Assembly: GCA_030656215.1 (NCBI GenBank)
Contig: JAUSOD010000081.1
Location: forward strand, 1-64,000
Source of the DNA: Azoarcus sp.
GTDB lineage: Bacteria > Pseudomonadota > Gammaproteobacteria > Burkholderiales > Rhodocyclaceae
DNA length: 64,000 nt
Direction: 5' to 3'
Shown here: positions 19,513-28,896 of the stretch, piece after piece
Numbering within the stretch: the first letter of the stretch is position 1
Layout: the number at the start of each line of letters is the position of its first letter
Position numbers and translations under genes: made by a program
The notes under the pieces: model-generated
Told to the model about the DNA's origin: nothing
Database searches by the model: none
What the model saw: the letters and a program-made list of their open reading frames with translations, nothing else

Positions 19513-20429
19513 CAGAGCGCCTCGACATGCGCGACCATGCGTTTGCGCAGCGCCTCGTCCGGTAGCCGCCCGGTGGCCGCGCCCATGTTCTCGAGCACGT
19601 GGGCCACGCTGCTGGTGGCGGGAATGACGCAGCTCACCGCGGGATGCGAAACGATGAACTTGAGCAGAACCTGAGCCCAGCTGACGCAATCGATCTCGGC
19701 CGCCCACGCCGGCAGCGGATGACGCGCCAGTGCATCGGTCAGCGCCCCCTGGCGAAACGGGCGGTTGATCAGGACTGCGACCCCGCGCTCGCGGGCGAGT
19801 GGCAACAGGCGCTGCTCGGCCTCGCGATCGAGGATGTTGTACGAGAACTGGACGAAATCGAGCGGGTAGCTGCGCATGATCCGCTCGAACTCGGCGTGAC
19901 GCCGGCCTTCCGAAGTGGTGATGCCCACGTAGCGCAAAGCCCCCGCCGCCTTCATCGCGAACAGGGTGTCCAGATGCGCCTCCCAGGAGAGCAGGTTATG
20001 CACCTGCAGCAGGTCGAAGCGCGGCACGCCCCAGGCCGCGCGCGATTCCTCGATCTGCGCAGGACCACGCGCAGCCGAGCCGATCCACACCTTGTCGGCC
20101 GAAAACACCCGCGCGCCGCTGCCAAGCCGGGCGAGACCGTGGCCGATCACCTGCTGCGCGGAGCCATACATCGGCGAGGAATCGATCAGCCGGCCACCGG
20201 CGGCGAAGAAGTTGCGCATCACCTCGGTGCACGCGTCGCGCGCAACCGGGTCCTTGCCCACGTTGAAGGTAATCCAGCTGCCCAGCCCGACAAGGGGCAA
20301 GGCTTCACCGCTCGACGGTACGGCACGCGTCAGCAGGTGCGGCGGCGCGGCCCGCGCCCACGCGGATGACATCAGTGAGCTTGCCCCGACGGCCATCAAT
20401 GCCCGCAACAGTGTTCGCCGATCGATCAT
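19512..20429 (-). CDS. Tat-exported aldo/keto reductase
   Basis: A 305-residue protein starting MIDRRTLLRALMAVGASS, a twin-arginine signal, followed by an aldo/keto reductase barrel. The catalytic tetrad is visible: Asp in GGRLIDSS, Tyr in PMYGSA, Lys in SADKVWIG and His in LLQVHNLL. Most family members are cytosolic and NADPH-dependent; a Tat signal implies folding, perhaps with cofactor, before export. The ATG at 20429 is chosen because it gives a clean signal sequence. It is coupled to the DUF6064 membrane protein downstream. Substrate unknown. Confidence 0.83.
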   Translation of the reverse strand: MIDRRTLLRALMAVGASSLMSSAWARAAPPHLLTRAVPSSGEALPLVGLGSWITFNVGKDPVARDACTEVMRNFFAAGGRLIDSSPMYGSAQQVIGHGLARLGSGARVFSADKVWIGSAARGPAQIEESRAAWGVPRFDLLQVHNLLSWEAHLDTLFAMKAAGALRYVGITTSEGRRHAEFERIMRSYPLDFVQFSYNILDREAEQRLLPLARERGVAVLINRPFRQGALTDALARHPLPAWAAEIDCVSWAQVLLKFIVSHPAVSCVIPATSSVAHVLENMGAATGRLPDEALRKRMVAHVEAL

Positions 20430-20569
20430 CCTGTCCTCCGCAAGGCCCGCGGCAAGGGAACGGCCGTCGCGCCCGGCATCGTCGACACTGCCTTCGCACT
20501 CTCCGCGACGATATTGCCGCCGTGACGAAGTGGATCCGACGCACCGGCGAAGGTTCCTCGGATCGTGCG

Positions 20570-20599
20570 CCGCCACTTTCAACCCCGCCACTTTCAACC
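20570..20599. repeat. Tandem duplication of a 15-bp unit
   Basis: CCGCCACTTTCAACC occurs twice with no gap (20570-20584, 20585-20599), in the 248-base region between the divergent aldo/keto reductase and secreted-protein genes. Confidence 0.85.
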
Positions 20600-20677
20600 A
20601 TTACCCGATACGATTATGCTTTAAGGCGGAAGAAGAAAATTCCGCTAACGTTTATGCCCGAATGGAGCGTATCCACC

Positions 20678-21364
20678 ATGTTTAGAAAACTGATCACCGC
20701 GCTCGGTTTCGGTGGCGCGGCAATGGCAAGCGCTGCTGCAGGCGGCGTGCAGGGGCCTTATGCCGAGGCGCAGACCAATCTAATGTACAACCTCATGTTC
20801 TGCGACAACGCAGCCTTGTTCAAACCGCAGACGGGAGCGCACGCGGCGGACTGGCAGGCCATCCTGTTTGCCGACCGCCCCGACCCGGGCGCAATTGCAG
20901 GACTCGCCGCGGACGAAGGCCAGGAGAGCCGCGTCCGGATCCTCGCCTACAACTGGCTGAGCGCGAACGGCCGGCCTGTGCCGGGGCGCAGGCTGCTCGG
21001 TGTCGTTGTCGAAGTTCCGGTTCAGGGTGGCCTCGACACACTCGCCGTATACCCGGACGGACGGATCCGCTACATCAACCACTCGGGGAAAATGGCCCTG
21101 TTCGATGCTGTTCCGTCGGAAGTCGCGACGAAAATCGCCGAACTGATGGCTTCCTCGCAGCTTGCTGTCGATCGCCTGAACCCGTGGAACAAGCCCCGGC
21201 TGCCGGCCTCGAAGGAGAACGTGCGCATGAGCTTCCTGGCCTCGGACGGACTCTATTTCGGCGAGGGCCCCTTTGCCGCGATGGAACGCGAGCCGATGGC
21301 GGCTCCGATACTCATGCGTGCCAGCGAACTTCTGCAGTTCGTGGTCAAGGTGGGCGTGAAATAG
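20678..21364 (+). CDS. Exported protein of unknown function
   Basis: A 228-residue protein beginning [20 protein letters not shown], a probable signal peptide. The rest is a mixed alpha/beta sequence with one cysteine (LMFCDNA), a strand-rich centre ([20 protein letters not shown], then [12 protein letters not shown]) and a helical C-terminal part. I do not recognise a family. GGAG lies 9 bases before the ATG; an in-frame ATG at 20654 would lengthen the cytoplasmic end by eight residues. It stands alone. Confidence 0.65.
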   Translation: MFRKLITALGFGGAAMASAAAGGVQGPYAEAQTNLMYNLMFCDNAALFKPQTGAHAADWQAILFADRPDPGAIAGLAADEGQESRVRILAYNWLSANGRPVPGRRLLGVVVEVPVQGGLDTLAVYPDGRIRYINHSGKMALFDAVPSEVATKIAELMASSQLAVDRLNPWNKPRLPASKENVRMSFLASDGLYFGEGPFAAMEREPMAAPILMRASELLQFVVKVGVK

Positions 21365-21446
21365 GGGCGCACCGCGATCTTCGATATATATCGACGGCGC
21401 GGTGAAACCCTACAATGGACCTCCCCATCCGCCGTCGCGATCCCAC

Positions 21447-21851
21447 ATGCAGGTTCAGTACACCATCCCGCCCGAAGAAGTCGAGATCACCGCGATCCGC
21501 GCCCAGGGTGCGGGTGGGCAGAACGTCAACAAGGTCTCCAACGCGGTGCACCTGCGTTTCGACATCGCCGCCTCGTCCCTGCCCGAAGAGATACGCGAGC
21601 GCTTGCTGAAACTCGGCGACCAACGCATTACCAAGGATGGCGTGATCGTGATCAAGGCCCAGGCCTCCCGCAGCCTGGAGATGAACCGCGCCGAGGCCAT
21701 GCGCCGACTGCAGGAGCTGATCGCGAGCGTGGCGGTGTTGCCAAAGGCACGCCGCGCAACCCGCCCGACCCGCAACTCGGTCAAGCGACGCCTGGAAGGC
21801 AAGGCCAGGCGCTCAACGGTAAAAGCGGGGCGGGGCCCGATCGGCGAGTAA
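21447..21851 (+). CDS. arfB: Alternative ribosome-rescue factor B (peptidyl-tRNA hydrolase)
   Basis: A 134-residue protein with the class I release-factor GGQ motif ([18 protein letters not shown]) and a basic C-terminal tail ([17 protein letters not shown]), which enters the empty mRNA channel of stalled ribosomes. The size and domain order match ArfB (YaeJ) rather than RF1/RF2. The ATG at 21447 begins [20 protein letters not shown], the usual N-terminus. Confidence 0.88.
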   Translation: MQVQYTIPPEEVEITAIRAQGAGGQNVNKVSNAVHLRFDIAASSLPEEIRERLLKLGDQRITKDGVIVIKAQASRSLEMNRAEAMRRLQELIASVAVLPKARRATRPTRNSVKRRLEGKARRSTVKAGRGPIGE

Positions 21852-21911
21852 TGCTCCGGGTGAGCCCCGTCACAGCGCACTTTCCATTGCACCACCGATC
21901 GGACAGCCGCC

Positions 21912-21933
21912 GTAGGGCGGACTTCAGTCCGCC
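21912..21933 (+). repeat. REP-like palindrome, copy 1
   Basis: GTAGG followed by arms GCGGACT / AGTCCGC around a 2-base TC loop. It lies in the 408-base region between arfB and the next gene, paired with an inverted copy 42 bases away. The rest of that region shows no gene. Confidence 0.75.
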
Positions 21934-21975
21934 GCAGGAGTGGGCCCGGCACCAGCGTCTCTTTCAGGCACCTGT

Positions 21976-21997
21976 GGCCGACTGAAGTCGGCCCTAC
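21976..21997 (-). repeat. REP-like palindrome, copy 2 (inverted)
   Basis: On the minus strand GTAG, then arms GGGCCGACTT / AAGTCGGCC-like. Same length (22 bases) and GTAG head as copy 1, in the opposite orientation, forming a head-out pair as in bacterial interspersed mosaic elements. Confidence 0.75.
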
Positions 21998-22259
21998 AGA
22001 AACCCTCTTTTTCCCTCTGCATCGAAGAAACTCCGGGATTTTTCAATGCCCGGGCAAAAGCAAGGCATCATGGCGCCCCTCGCGCGATTTCCGCATGCCC
22101 GCCTGAGCCCGTGTGCTGCCTGCACAGGTGACCGGCAGCCTTTCGACGCGTAGCATAGAGGGTTCCGTAAGGGTGGGCGCTTGTCCCAGCCCCATAATCT
22201 CCCGCCCCACGATCTCAATAACGACCCGTTCCGCTCCCGGGACGATCAAAGGAGGCCAC

Positions 22260-22457
22260 TTGGCCAAACCAAACTACCAGTTCGAAAAGCGTCAGAGGGA
22301 TCTGGCAAAGAAGCGCAAGCAGGAAGAAAAACGCCTGCAGAAGCTCTCGGAGAAAGCGGCAGCCGAGGGCGGTAGTGCGGACGCCACGGAGGCGCCGTCC
22401 GATGACTCGAGCGCTGCCGAAACCCGTCCGGATGACGAAACCACGCCCGGTGCGTGA
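22260..22457 (+). CDS. Small charged protein (KxxYxFEKRQRDLAKK type), TTG start
   Basis: A 65-residue protein. Its N-terminal part AKPNYQFEKRQRDLAKKRKQ is strongly basic and helical; the C-terminal half is acidic and Ser/Asp/Glu-rich. The TTG at 22260 follows a strong AAAGGAGG by 4 bases, and no ATG or GTG gives a better start. Small proteins opening AKPNY.FEKRQ.ELAKK are widespread in proteobacteria and uncharacterised. Confidence 0.7.
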   Translation: MAKPNYQFEKRQRDLAKKRKQEEKRLQKLSEKAAAEGGSADATEAPSDDSSAAETRPDDETTPGA

Positions 22458-22467
22458 CATCGGCGCA

Positions 22468-22495
22468 GCATGATCCGGTCTTGCCCGGATCATGC
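22468..22495. terminator. Hairpin between convergent genes
   Basis: Perfect 11-bp inverted repeat GCATGATCCGG / CCGGATCATGC with a 6-base loop, 10 bases after the small gene and 33 bases from the end of the DUF411 gene. No T-run; probably a bidirectional terminator. Confidence 0.6.
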
Positions 22496-22528
22496 AGTAG
22501 CAGCCCGGAGCGCGACTCGGTAGTACGC

Positions 22529-23008
22529 TCAGTGGCTTGAAAACACCTTGGTGGCGCCGTCCCGATCAAAGCTCACCACGTCGTAACGATCGGCGGGATA
22601 CGGCCCCTCCATGCCCGGCGAGCCCTGCGGCATGCCCGGCGCCGAGATGCCGATGATCTTCGGCTTGTCGGCGAGCATGCGCTTCACGTCGGCGGCCGGC
22701 ACATGGCCCTCCACGATGTAGCCGCCCACCCGCGCGGTATGGCATGAGCCCAGCGCCTGGGGCACGCCGGCTTCGCGCTTGATCTCGCCCATCTTCGGCG
22801 TCGATATTTCCTTCACCTTGAAGCCGTTGGCGCGCATATGCTCGGCCCATTTGCCGCAGCAGCCGCAGTTGGGGTCCTTGTACATGGTGAGTTCGTCGCC
22901 GGTGGCAAATGCCGGCGCCATGGCGGCCGCGCCAACCAGTGTCGCGACCAGTGCCGTGAGCACCAGCAGGCGGCGGGAGAAGGGCGAAGGGACAGACTTG
23001 GTAATCAT
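22529..23008 (-). CDS. DUF411 periplasmic metal-binding protein
   Basis: A 159-residue exported protein. The signal peptide (SRRLLVLTALVATLVGAAA) ends near AFA-TG. The DUF411 core begins LTMYKDPNCGCCGKWAEHM, whose CGCC is the presumed metal site, and continues GSCHTARVGGYIVEGHVPA. DUF411 proteins are linked to copper or silver handling. The ATG at 23008 has AGGA 8 bases upstream. The adjacent sensor kinase and response regulator on the same strand are of the metal-responsive type, and the 30-base gap suggests one operon (regulator, kinase, DUF411). Confidence 0.85.
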   Translation of the reverse strand: MITKSVPSPFSRRLLVLTALVATLVGAAAMAPAFATGDELTMYKDPNCGCCGKWAEHMRANGFKVKEISTPKMGEIKREAGVPQALGSCHTARVGGYIVEGHVPAADVKRMLADKPKIIGISAPGMPQGSPGMEGPYPADRYDVVSFDRDGATKVFSSH

Positions 23009-23038
23009 GGTGTTTCCTCGTGACAAGGTCTTGCTTGT

Positions 23039-24457
23039 TCAGATACTGGCATTCACTTCCCCGAGCGTCAGCGGCAAAGCGATGAAAAAGGTGGTAACGC
23101 CTGCGTCAGAGTGGACCGTCACCCGGCCGCCGTGTGCCTCGACGATCGAGCGCGTGATCGCCAGACCGAGCCCTGCGCCTTCGCCATGGCGATGGCGCTC
23201 CGGGCTGGCGCGATGGAAGCGCTCGAAAATACGCGACAATTGCTCGGGGGCGATCGTGTCGCCGGGGTTGCGCACCGCCAGCGTGGCGCAAGCCTCCGCG
23301 CGCCCGATCTCGATCTCCACCGTGCCGCCAGGCTGCGTATGGCGCAGCGCGTTCGACAGCAGGTTGGACACCGCACGCCGAAGCATCAGGCGATCGCCGG
23401 TCACACTCGCATCGCCGCTGACGACGATGCGCACGCCCTGCTCCTCCGCCAGCGCATCATAGAACTCCACCAGCGCCTGCACTTCATCCGCCAGATGCAC
23501 AGTTTCATGCGGGCGCGGCAGGCGTCCGTTTTCGGCCTGCGCCAGGAACAGCATGTCGCTCACCATGCGCGCGATGCGTTCGTACTCTTCCAGGTTCGAG
23601 GCCAGCACCTCGCGGTACTCGTCGGTGCTGCGCGCGCGCGAAAGCGCCACTGCGGTCTGGGTCATCAGGTTGGAGACCGGCGTACGCAGTTCGTGAGCGA
23701 TGTCGGCGGAGAAGTCCGACAAGCGCCTGAACGACGACTCCAGACGCTCGAGCATGCCGTTGAGCGCCTCCACCAGTTCGCGCACCTCAGCCGGCGCATC
23801 GCCCTCGGCCAGGCGCTCGCCGAGGCGCTCGGCCGACAGCCGGTGCGCGGTCGCGGTCACCCGGCGCAGCGGCGCCAGGCCCTTGTGCGCGGCCAGCCAG
23901 CCCAGCAGCGCCGCCACCAGCGCCGATACCGAAATACCCAGCCACAGTCCGTTACGCACTTCGTCGAGGAAATGGACGTGATGCGAGATATCCAATCCCA
24001 ACATCACCCGCAGCGGCGTCGCCGCGGCCACCGATGTGGCCGGCAGCTCGATGCTCGCCTCACGACCGATGTAATGACGTCCGTCCTTGTGCCACATGGC
24101 ACCGGCAGCGGACAAAGGCTCGCCGGCGAGCTGCGCGGCGCTGAAATGGCCGGCATGCACCGCATAGATCACGCTGGATTCGTCATCCCGCAGCAACACC
24201 CCGACCGCGTCGTGGCCGACAAAGGCATCATCGAGCCGCTGCGGCAAGGCCTCCCGCGCCTGCACCGTGTTTGCACGCTGCACCAGATTGCCGATCAGGC
24301 TGAGCTTGCCCGACAGTTCGTGGTGATCCAGCTCGCGAAAATGCGCTTCGACCGCACGCTCGAGAACCACCCCGACCACGATCAGCAGGCTCGCCGTGAG
24401 CAGCGCAAACAGCAGGGCCAGGCGCGCGGTGAGCGACAGCGGCGCACGCAGCTTCAC
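23039..24457 (-). CDS. Metal-type sensor histidine kinase (CusS/IrlS class)
   Basis: A 472-residue membrane kinase. Two transmembrane helices (LALLFALLTASLLIVVGVVL and GLWLGISVSALVAALLGWL) flank a periplasmic sensor of about 140 residues; a HAMP domain and the histidine box SADIAHELRTPVSNL follow, then the ATP-binding N, G1 and G2 boxes (NLLSNALRH, GEGAGLGLAI). The GTG at 24457 is preferred because GGGAGG lies 8 bases upstream; the frame is open further up but would overlap the regulator gene. It pairs with the response regulator upstream. The signal is inferred to be a metal such as copper, from the DUF411 neighbour. Confidence 0.83.
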   Translation of the reverse strand: MKLRAPLSLTARLALLFALLTASLLIVVGVVLERAVEAHFRELDHHELSGKLSLIGNLVQRANTVQAREALPQRLDDAFVGHDAVGVLLRDDESSVIYAVHAGHFSAAQLAGEPLSAAGAMWHKDGRHYIGREASIELPATSVAAATPLRVMLGLDISHHVHFLDEVRNGLWLGISVSALVAALLGWLAAHKGLAPLRRVTATAHRLSAERLGERLAEGDAPAEVRELVEALNGMLERLESSFRRLSDFSADIAHELRTPVSNLMTQTAVALSRARSTDEYREVLASNLEEYERIARMVSDMLFLAQAENGRLPRPHETVHLADEVQALVEFYDALAEEQGVRIVVSGDASVTGDRLMLRRAVSNLLSNALRHTQPGGTVEIEIGRAEACATLAVRNPGDTIAPEQLSRIFERFHRASPERHRHGEGAGLGLAITRSIVEAHGGRVTVHSDAGVTTFFIALPLTLGEVNASI

Positions 24458-24554
24458 CGCAGCGCCTCCCCCGGCCTCAGCAGCTTGATCGGGGCGACTT
24501 CGCCCGAAGAACGATGCGGATGCCGGCGCAGACGCGTCATCAGGTCCGGATCGC

Positions 24555-25235
24555 TCACATCGCCTCCGGCGCTTCGAGCACATAGCCCATGCCGCGCACG
24601 GTGCGGATCAGCTTGGGCTCGAACGGCTCGTCCACCTTGGCCCGTAACCTGCGCACCGCAACCTCGATCACGTTGGTGTCGCTGTCAAAATTCATGTCCC
24701 ACACCTGCGAGGCGATCAGCGAGCGCGGCAGCACCTCGCCCTGGCGCCGCAGCAGCAGTTCAAGCAGGGCGAACTCCTTGGCGGTCAGGTCGATGCGGGC
24801 GCCGCCGCGCGTGGCCCGGCGGCGCAGCAGATCGAGCTCCAGATCCGCCGCGCGTAACATCTCCGGCTCCTTCGACTTGCCCCGGCGCAGCAACGTGCGC
24901 ACGCGGGCAAGCAACTCGGAAAAGGCGAAGGGCTTCACCAGATAGTCGTCGGCACCGAGCTCCAGCCCGCGCACGCGATCCTCGACCTGGTCGCGCGCGG
25001 TGAGGAACAGCACCGGCATCTCGTGCCCCGCACGGCGCACCGTCTGCAGCACGCCCCAGCCATCAAGCGACGGCAGCATCACGTCGAGCACGATCAGATC
25101 GTGCTCACCGCTCAGCGCCAGATGCAGCCCATCCAGCCCGTCCCGCACGAGGTCAACGACAAACCCGGCCTCGATCAGGCCCTGACGCAGGTAGTCGCCA
25201 GTCTTGGGTTCGTCTTCGACGATGAGGATCTTCAT
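24555..25235 (-). CDS. OmpR-family response regulator (CopR/CusR class)
   Basis: A 226-residue regulator. The receiver domain has the acidic pair in IVEDEP, the phospho-accepting Asp in [16 protein letters not shown] and the switch lysine in [13 protein letters not shown]. The C-terminal winged helix contains [18 protein letters not shown] and [17 protein letters not shown]. The sequence type matches heavy-metal response regulators. The ATG at 25235 is taken; another at 25241 is two codons upstream. It is the first gene of the three-gene unit with the kinase and the DUF411 protein. Confidence 0.87.
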   Translation of the reverse strand: MKILIVEDEPKTGDYLRQGLIEAGFVVDLVRDGLDGLHLALSGEHDLIVLDVMLPSLDGWGVLQTVRRAGHEMPVLFLTARDQVEDRVRGLELGADDYLVKPFAFSELLARVRTLLRRGKSKEPEMLRAADLELDLLRRRATRGGARIDLTAKEFALLELLLRRQGEVLPRSLIASQVWDMNFDSDTNVIEVAVRRLRAKVDEPFEPKLIRTVRGMGYVLEAPEAM

Positions 25236-25432
25236 GGGCATCCGGTGGAATCATTGAATGCCCGCATTCTGCCACCTGCACGACACGCCAGCCGATGCTT
25301 ACAGAGATGTAACCCAGGCGTCAGCTTTCTGTTTACCCCCGGGCGAGCATGGCCGACTTGCCCTTCAACCCTCTGCGGTCGTAGATACGCCGGCCACCGA
25401 AGCAGAAATCGAAGACGAACACGCGACAGACC

Positions 25433-25468
25433 AAAAAAGCCCCTTCGCGACATCGCGCCACGAAGGGG
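25433..25468 (-). terminator. Intrinsic terminator of the meta-cleavage operon
   Basis: On the minus strand an 8-bp stem CCCCTTCG / CGAAGGGG with a 13-base loop is followed by C and six Ts (As at 25433-25438). It lies 140 bases after the last gene of the operon. The rest of 25242-25607 shows no gene. Confidence 0.88.
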
Positions 25469-25607
25469 TCAAACACGACCGACAAGGCAGGGAGGAGAGG
25501 AATCACGTCGGTCGAGAAAGAACATCGGGCGCCCCCCGACGTCCCGCTCTCTGAAGTCCGTCAATAAAGTCCATCAATACGCCGGACGGACACAAGCCGC
25601 ATCGGCC

Positions 25608-26051
25608 TTATCGACGATCGACATCGCCACTGATCGCCGCAGCGCGGGCACGTGCCTCGACCTCGTCCTGGCGCAGCACACTCGCCGGCTCGCCGCCAAT
25701 GGCCCAATCCTGGGGCGCCACCCTGCGGCAACTGCCGCGGACAAGATCACGGCGCACACCGAGGGTATCCACCAGCAGGTCGGTAAAGCCGGCCAGCAAG
25801 CGATGCCGCTCTTCCAGCGGACGCCCTTCCAGCACGATGAAATCGAAATACGGCGCGTGCAGCCCATTATTTGCGACCACCTCCCCCGCCACCGCAAACT
25901 GGCTCGCCCGATGCGCCGTGATGAAGGCCCGCACCCGCAGCATCGGCGCACCGAGCACTTCGGCGTACAGCCGGCTCGCCCCGATCAACAGGCGCTCGTC
26001 CTGTTCGGATGAAGTCATTCCTTCGACAAGATGGAAATTCACTACCGGCAT
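25608..26051 (-). CDS. Tautomerase-superfamily protein, last gene of the meta-cleavage operon
   Basis: A 147-residue protein with proline directly after the initiator Met (MPVVNFHLVEG), the catalytic base of the tautomerase superfamily. It is longer than 4-oxalocrotonate tautomerase and fits the two-unit or cis-CaaD-like size class. It follows the SDR gene by 18 bases. The canonical tautomerase DmpI is separately present in this operon, so this one may act on another enol or be an accessory isomerase. Specific function unknown. Confidence 0.7.
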   Translation of the reverse strand: MPVVNFHLVEGMTSSEQDERLLIGASRLYAEVLGAPMLRVRAFITAHRASQFAVAGEVVANNGLHAPYFDFIVLEGRPLEERHRLLAGFTDLLVDTLGVRRDLVRGSCRRVAPQDWAIGGEPASVLRQDEVEARARAAAISGDVDRR

Positions 26052-26069
26052 GATCTGTCCCCCGGATGT

Positions 26070-26837
26070 TCATGGCAGGCCGCGACGGCGGCCGGAATCA
26101 AGCATCAGGCTCGAGCCCGTCATCGCATCCGCTTCCGGGGCAAGCAGCATGGATACCGCCCAGGCCACTTGCTCTGCCGTGGTGAAGCGGCCGATGGACG
26201 AATCGGCGAGCATCTCGGCCAGCACTTCATCGACGGTGATGCTGCGCAGGGCAGCCCGGTCGGCGGCCACGCGACGCAGGCGCTCGGTGTCGGCGGGGCC
26301 CGGGGCAATCAGGTGCGCGGTGATGCCGCGCGGGCCATAGGCCAGGCTGAGCTGGCGCACCACGTTCATCAGCGCCGCATTGGCGACGCCGGCCGCGGCG
26401 GCGTAGGCGGTCGGCTCGAAGCCGTAGTGGCCGCCGATGGCGACAATGCGCGAACCGCCCACCATCAGGCCATCCACCGCCCGCGTCAGGCGCAGCAGGC
26501 CGCCGACCTTGATATTCACCGCATCCACCACCGTCGCTGTTGGCGCACTGAGGATACCGCCGGCCACGCCGACGCCGGGGCCGTGCACCACCATCCGCAC
26601 CGGCCGGTTCACTGCCACAGAGATGGCGGCGATGGCGGAGTCGGAGGAGATGTCGGCAACGCACGCGCTCAGGCCGGGCACCCTGTCCTGCAGCGCAGCC
26701 AGTGCATCGGCACTGCGGGCCACGGCAACGATGCCCAGCCCGGCGGCGGCAAGCCGCCCCACGATTGCATTGCCGAAGGCGCCGGTGGCCCCCACCACAA
26801 CCGCGACCTCGTCGCGTTGCTGCGCATTGGCGTTCAT
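26070..26837 (-). CDS. SDR-fold protein with a degenerate active site
   Basis: A 255-residue Rossmann protein. The nucleotide motif GATGAFG is intact near residue 16, and the length and C-terminal end (GSSLMLDSGRR) are those of classical short-chain dehydrogenases. The catalytic triad is not: the usual Ser strand reads IVAIGGHYGF, and the YxxxK helix reads AYAAAAGVANAAL, with Ala where the catalytic Lys should be. It may bind a nucleotide without classical reductase chemistry. It lies 4 bases behind the dioxygenase gene, in the meta-cleavage operon. Role unknown. Confidence 0.75.
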   Translation of the reverse strand: MNANAQQRDEVAVVVGATGAFGNAIVGRLAAAGLGIVAVARSADALAALQDRVPGLSACVADISSDSAIAAISVAVNRPVRMVVHGPGVGVAGGILSAPTATVVDAVNIKVGGLLRLTRAVDGLMVGGSRIVAIGGHYGFEPTAYAAAAGVANAALMNVVRQLSLAYGPRGITAHLIAPGPADTERLRRVAADRAALRSITVDEVLAEMLADSSIGRFTTAEQVAWAVSMLLAPEADAMTGSSLMLDSGRRRGLP

Positions 26838-26841
26838 TCGC

Positions 26842-27777
26842 TTAACCCGTCAGAACGGTCAGGAAGCTTTCGCGGACGACGTTGTCCTGCGCGAAAGTGG
26901 CGTGGCCCAGTTCGGTGGTGTCCCAGGTGAGGGTCGGGGTGTCCGGGTAATGCACGTAGCCGCCGGAGAAGACCTCGTTCCGATTGCCCGACGGGTCGAA
27001 GAAATAGATCGTCATGCCACGGGTCACGCCGTGGCGGTTGGGGCCCACGTCCACCGGGATGCGGTACTTGCCGATCAGGTCGGCGGCGTGGATCACGTCG
27101 GTTTCCGACTCGAGCATGAAGGACACGTGATGGAAGCGCCCCGGCGTCGGCTGCAGCACGAAGGCGATATCGTGGGGCTTGGTCGAGCAGCTCAGGAACA
27201 GCGCCAGCGACTGGCCCCCTTCCGCATCGATCAGGCGCTCGCTGAGGTCGAAACCGAACACTTCGGTAAACAGGCGCGCCGACCCGTCGATATCCACCCC
27301 GCCCAGCAGCGCGTGATCCAGCCGGTTGATGCGGAAACCGCGGATCACCCCTTCGTCCGGCAGTACGCCCGGGTTAAGCAAGCCGAGACTGTTGCCGCTC
27401 TGCTCCTTGTGCGCATAGAGCTGCATGAGGTGGCCGCTGGGCAGCGTGAATTGCAGGCGGCGCCCGCTCTTCGGATAGACACCGGCCGCGATGTGCTCGA
27501 CCTGCAGTCCGAAGGCGCGGATCTTCGGCTCCAGCTCATCGAGCGTGGCATCGTCGAAAACCTTGAAGGCGAAGTAGTCCATGCCCGACGAATCCGCCTC
27601 GCGCAGCACCAGGCAATGGTGGTCGTGCTCGTCCCATGCCTTGAAGTAGACCTGCCCGGCGGCGTCGGTCATGACCTCGTGCAGGCCCATGCGCTTGCCG
27701 TAATGCTCGCGCGCTTCGCCCATGTCGAGCACGCGTACCGCGACTTCGCCGAGGCGAAGCAATCCCCTGAGTGCCAT
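26842..27777 (-). CDS. Catechol 2,3-dioxygenase (second copy)
   Basis: Extradiol dioxygenase of 311 residues, two vicinal-oxygen-chelate modules. The iron ligands are His in NRLDHALLGG, His in GRFHHVSF and Glu in GNRNEVFSGGY. It opens catechol to 2-hydroxymuconic semialdehyde. GGAG lies 8 bases before the ATG. It sits at the downstream end of the meta-cleavage operon, behind dmpG, and is clearly diverged from the copy in the phenol hydroxylase operon (48108-49037), so the two may differ in preference for substituted catechols. Confidence 0.9.
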   Translation of the reverse strand: MALRGLLRLGEVAVRVLDMGEAREHYGKRMGLHEVMTDAAGQVYFKAWDEHDHHCLVLREADSSGMDYFAFKVFDDATLDELEPKIRAFGLQVEHIAAGVYPKSGRRLQFTLPSGHLMQLYAHKEQSGNSLGLLNPGVLPDEGVIRGFRINRLDHALLGGVDIDGSARLFTEVFGFDLSERLIDAEGGQSLALFLSCSTKPHDIAFVLQPTPGRFHHVSFMLESETDVIHAADLIGKYRIPVDVGPNRHGVTRGMTIYFFDPSGNRNEVFSGGYVHYPDTPTLTWDTTELGHATFAQDNVVRESFLTVLTG

Positions 27778-27843
27778 CTCTTGTCTCCGTTATGTGGTGT
27801 GTTGCCTGCGCGGGGCGTCTGCGTGGACGCCCCGTCGTTTCCG

Positions 27844-28896
27844 TCAGCGCGCGGCCTCTTTGAGCAGGCCGCGGTCCTTGGCCATGGTCATCGCCGTGTC
27901 CATGATCATGTCCTCCTGCCCGCCGATCATCTTCTTGCGCCCGAGCTCCACCAGGATGTCGCGGGCCGATACGCCAAAGCGATCTCCGGCCCGCTTCGCA
28001 TGAAGCAGGAAGGTGGAATAGACACCGGCAAAACCGAGGGTCAGGGACTCGCGGTCGACACGAACCATGTGGTCCATCATCGGCACGATGATGTCTTCGG
28101 CCACATCCATGATCTTGAACAGATCCACGCCGGTCTCGATCCCCATGCGCTCGCACACGGCGGCGAAGACTTCCAGCGGCGTGTTGCCGGCACCGGCCCC
28201 CAGTCCGGCCACCGAACCGTCGATGCGGCTGGCGCCGGCTTCGATCGCGGCAATCGAGTTGGCGATGCCCATGCCCAGGTTGTGATGGCCATGGAAACCG
28301 ATCTCGGTTTCCGGCTTCAACACCGCACGCAATGCACCGATGCGGGCCTTCACGTCGTCGGGCAGCATGTAGCCGGCGGAATCCGTGACGTACACCGTCT
28401 GCGCACCATAGCTTTCCATCAGCCTGCCCTGCTGGGCGATGCCGGCAGCGTCGTTGAGGTGGGCCATCATCAGGAAGCCGGTGGTGTCCATGCCCAGCTT
28501 GCGGGCGAAGGCGATGTGCTGCGGCGAAGTGTCGGCCTCGGTGCAGTGGGTGGCCACATGCACGCTGCGGGCACCGCAATCGTAGGCCGACTGGAGTTCC
28601 TTCATCGTGCCGAGGCCGGGAATCAGCAGCACCGAGACCTTGGCCTGCTTCATCTTCGGGGCAACGGCGGCGATATATTCCTCGTTGCTGGCCAGGGCGA
28701 AGCCGTGCTGCAGGGAGTTGCCCCCCAGACCGCCGCCGTGGGTGACCTGGATGTAGGGCACACCGGCGGCGTCGAGCGCGGTGGCGACCTTGACCATCTG
28801 CTCGACACTGATCTGTTCGCGCTTGGCATGCATGCCGTCACGCAGGCACATGTCGTGCAGGATGACCTTGCGGCCTTTCAGACTGGATTCACTCAT
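27844..28896 (-). CDS. dmpG: 4-hydroxy-2-oxovalerate aldolase
   Basis: A 350-residue DRE-TIM metallolyase. The metal and substrate motif is [15 protein letters not shown] near residue 15, with [15 protein letters not shown] further on. It splits 4-hydroxy-2-oxovalerate into pyruvate and acetaldehyde and forms a channelling complex with DmpF. The ATG at 28896 overlaps the dmpF stop (TGATG), fitting the 1:1 complex. Confidence 0.93.
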   Translation of the reverse strand: MSESSLKGRKVILHDMCLRDGMHAKREQISVEQMVKVATALDAAGVPYIQVTHGGGLGGNSLQHGFALASNEEYIAAVAPKMKQAKVSVLLIPGLGTMKELQSAYDCGARSVHVATHCTEADTSPQHIAFARKLGMDTTGFLMMAHLNDAAGIAQQGRLMESYGAQTVYVTDSAGYMLPDDVKARIGALRAVLKPETEIGFHGHHNLGMGIANSIAAIEAGASRIDGSVAGLGAGAGNTPLEVFAAVCERMGIETGVDLFKIMDVAEDIIVPMMDHMVRVDRESLTLGFAGVYSTFLLHAKRAGDRFGVSARDILVELGRKKMIGGQEDMIMDTAMTMAKDRGLLKEAAR

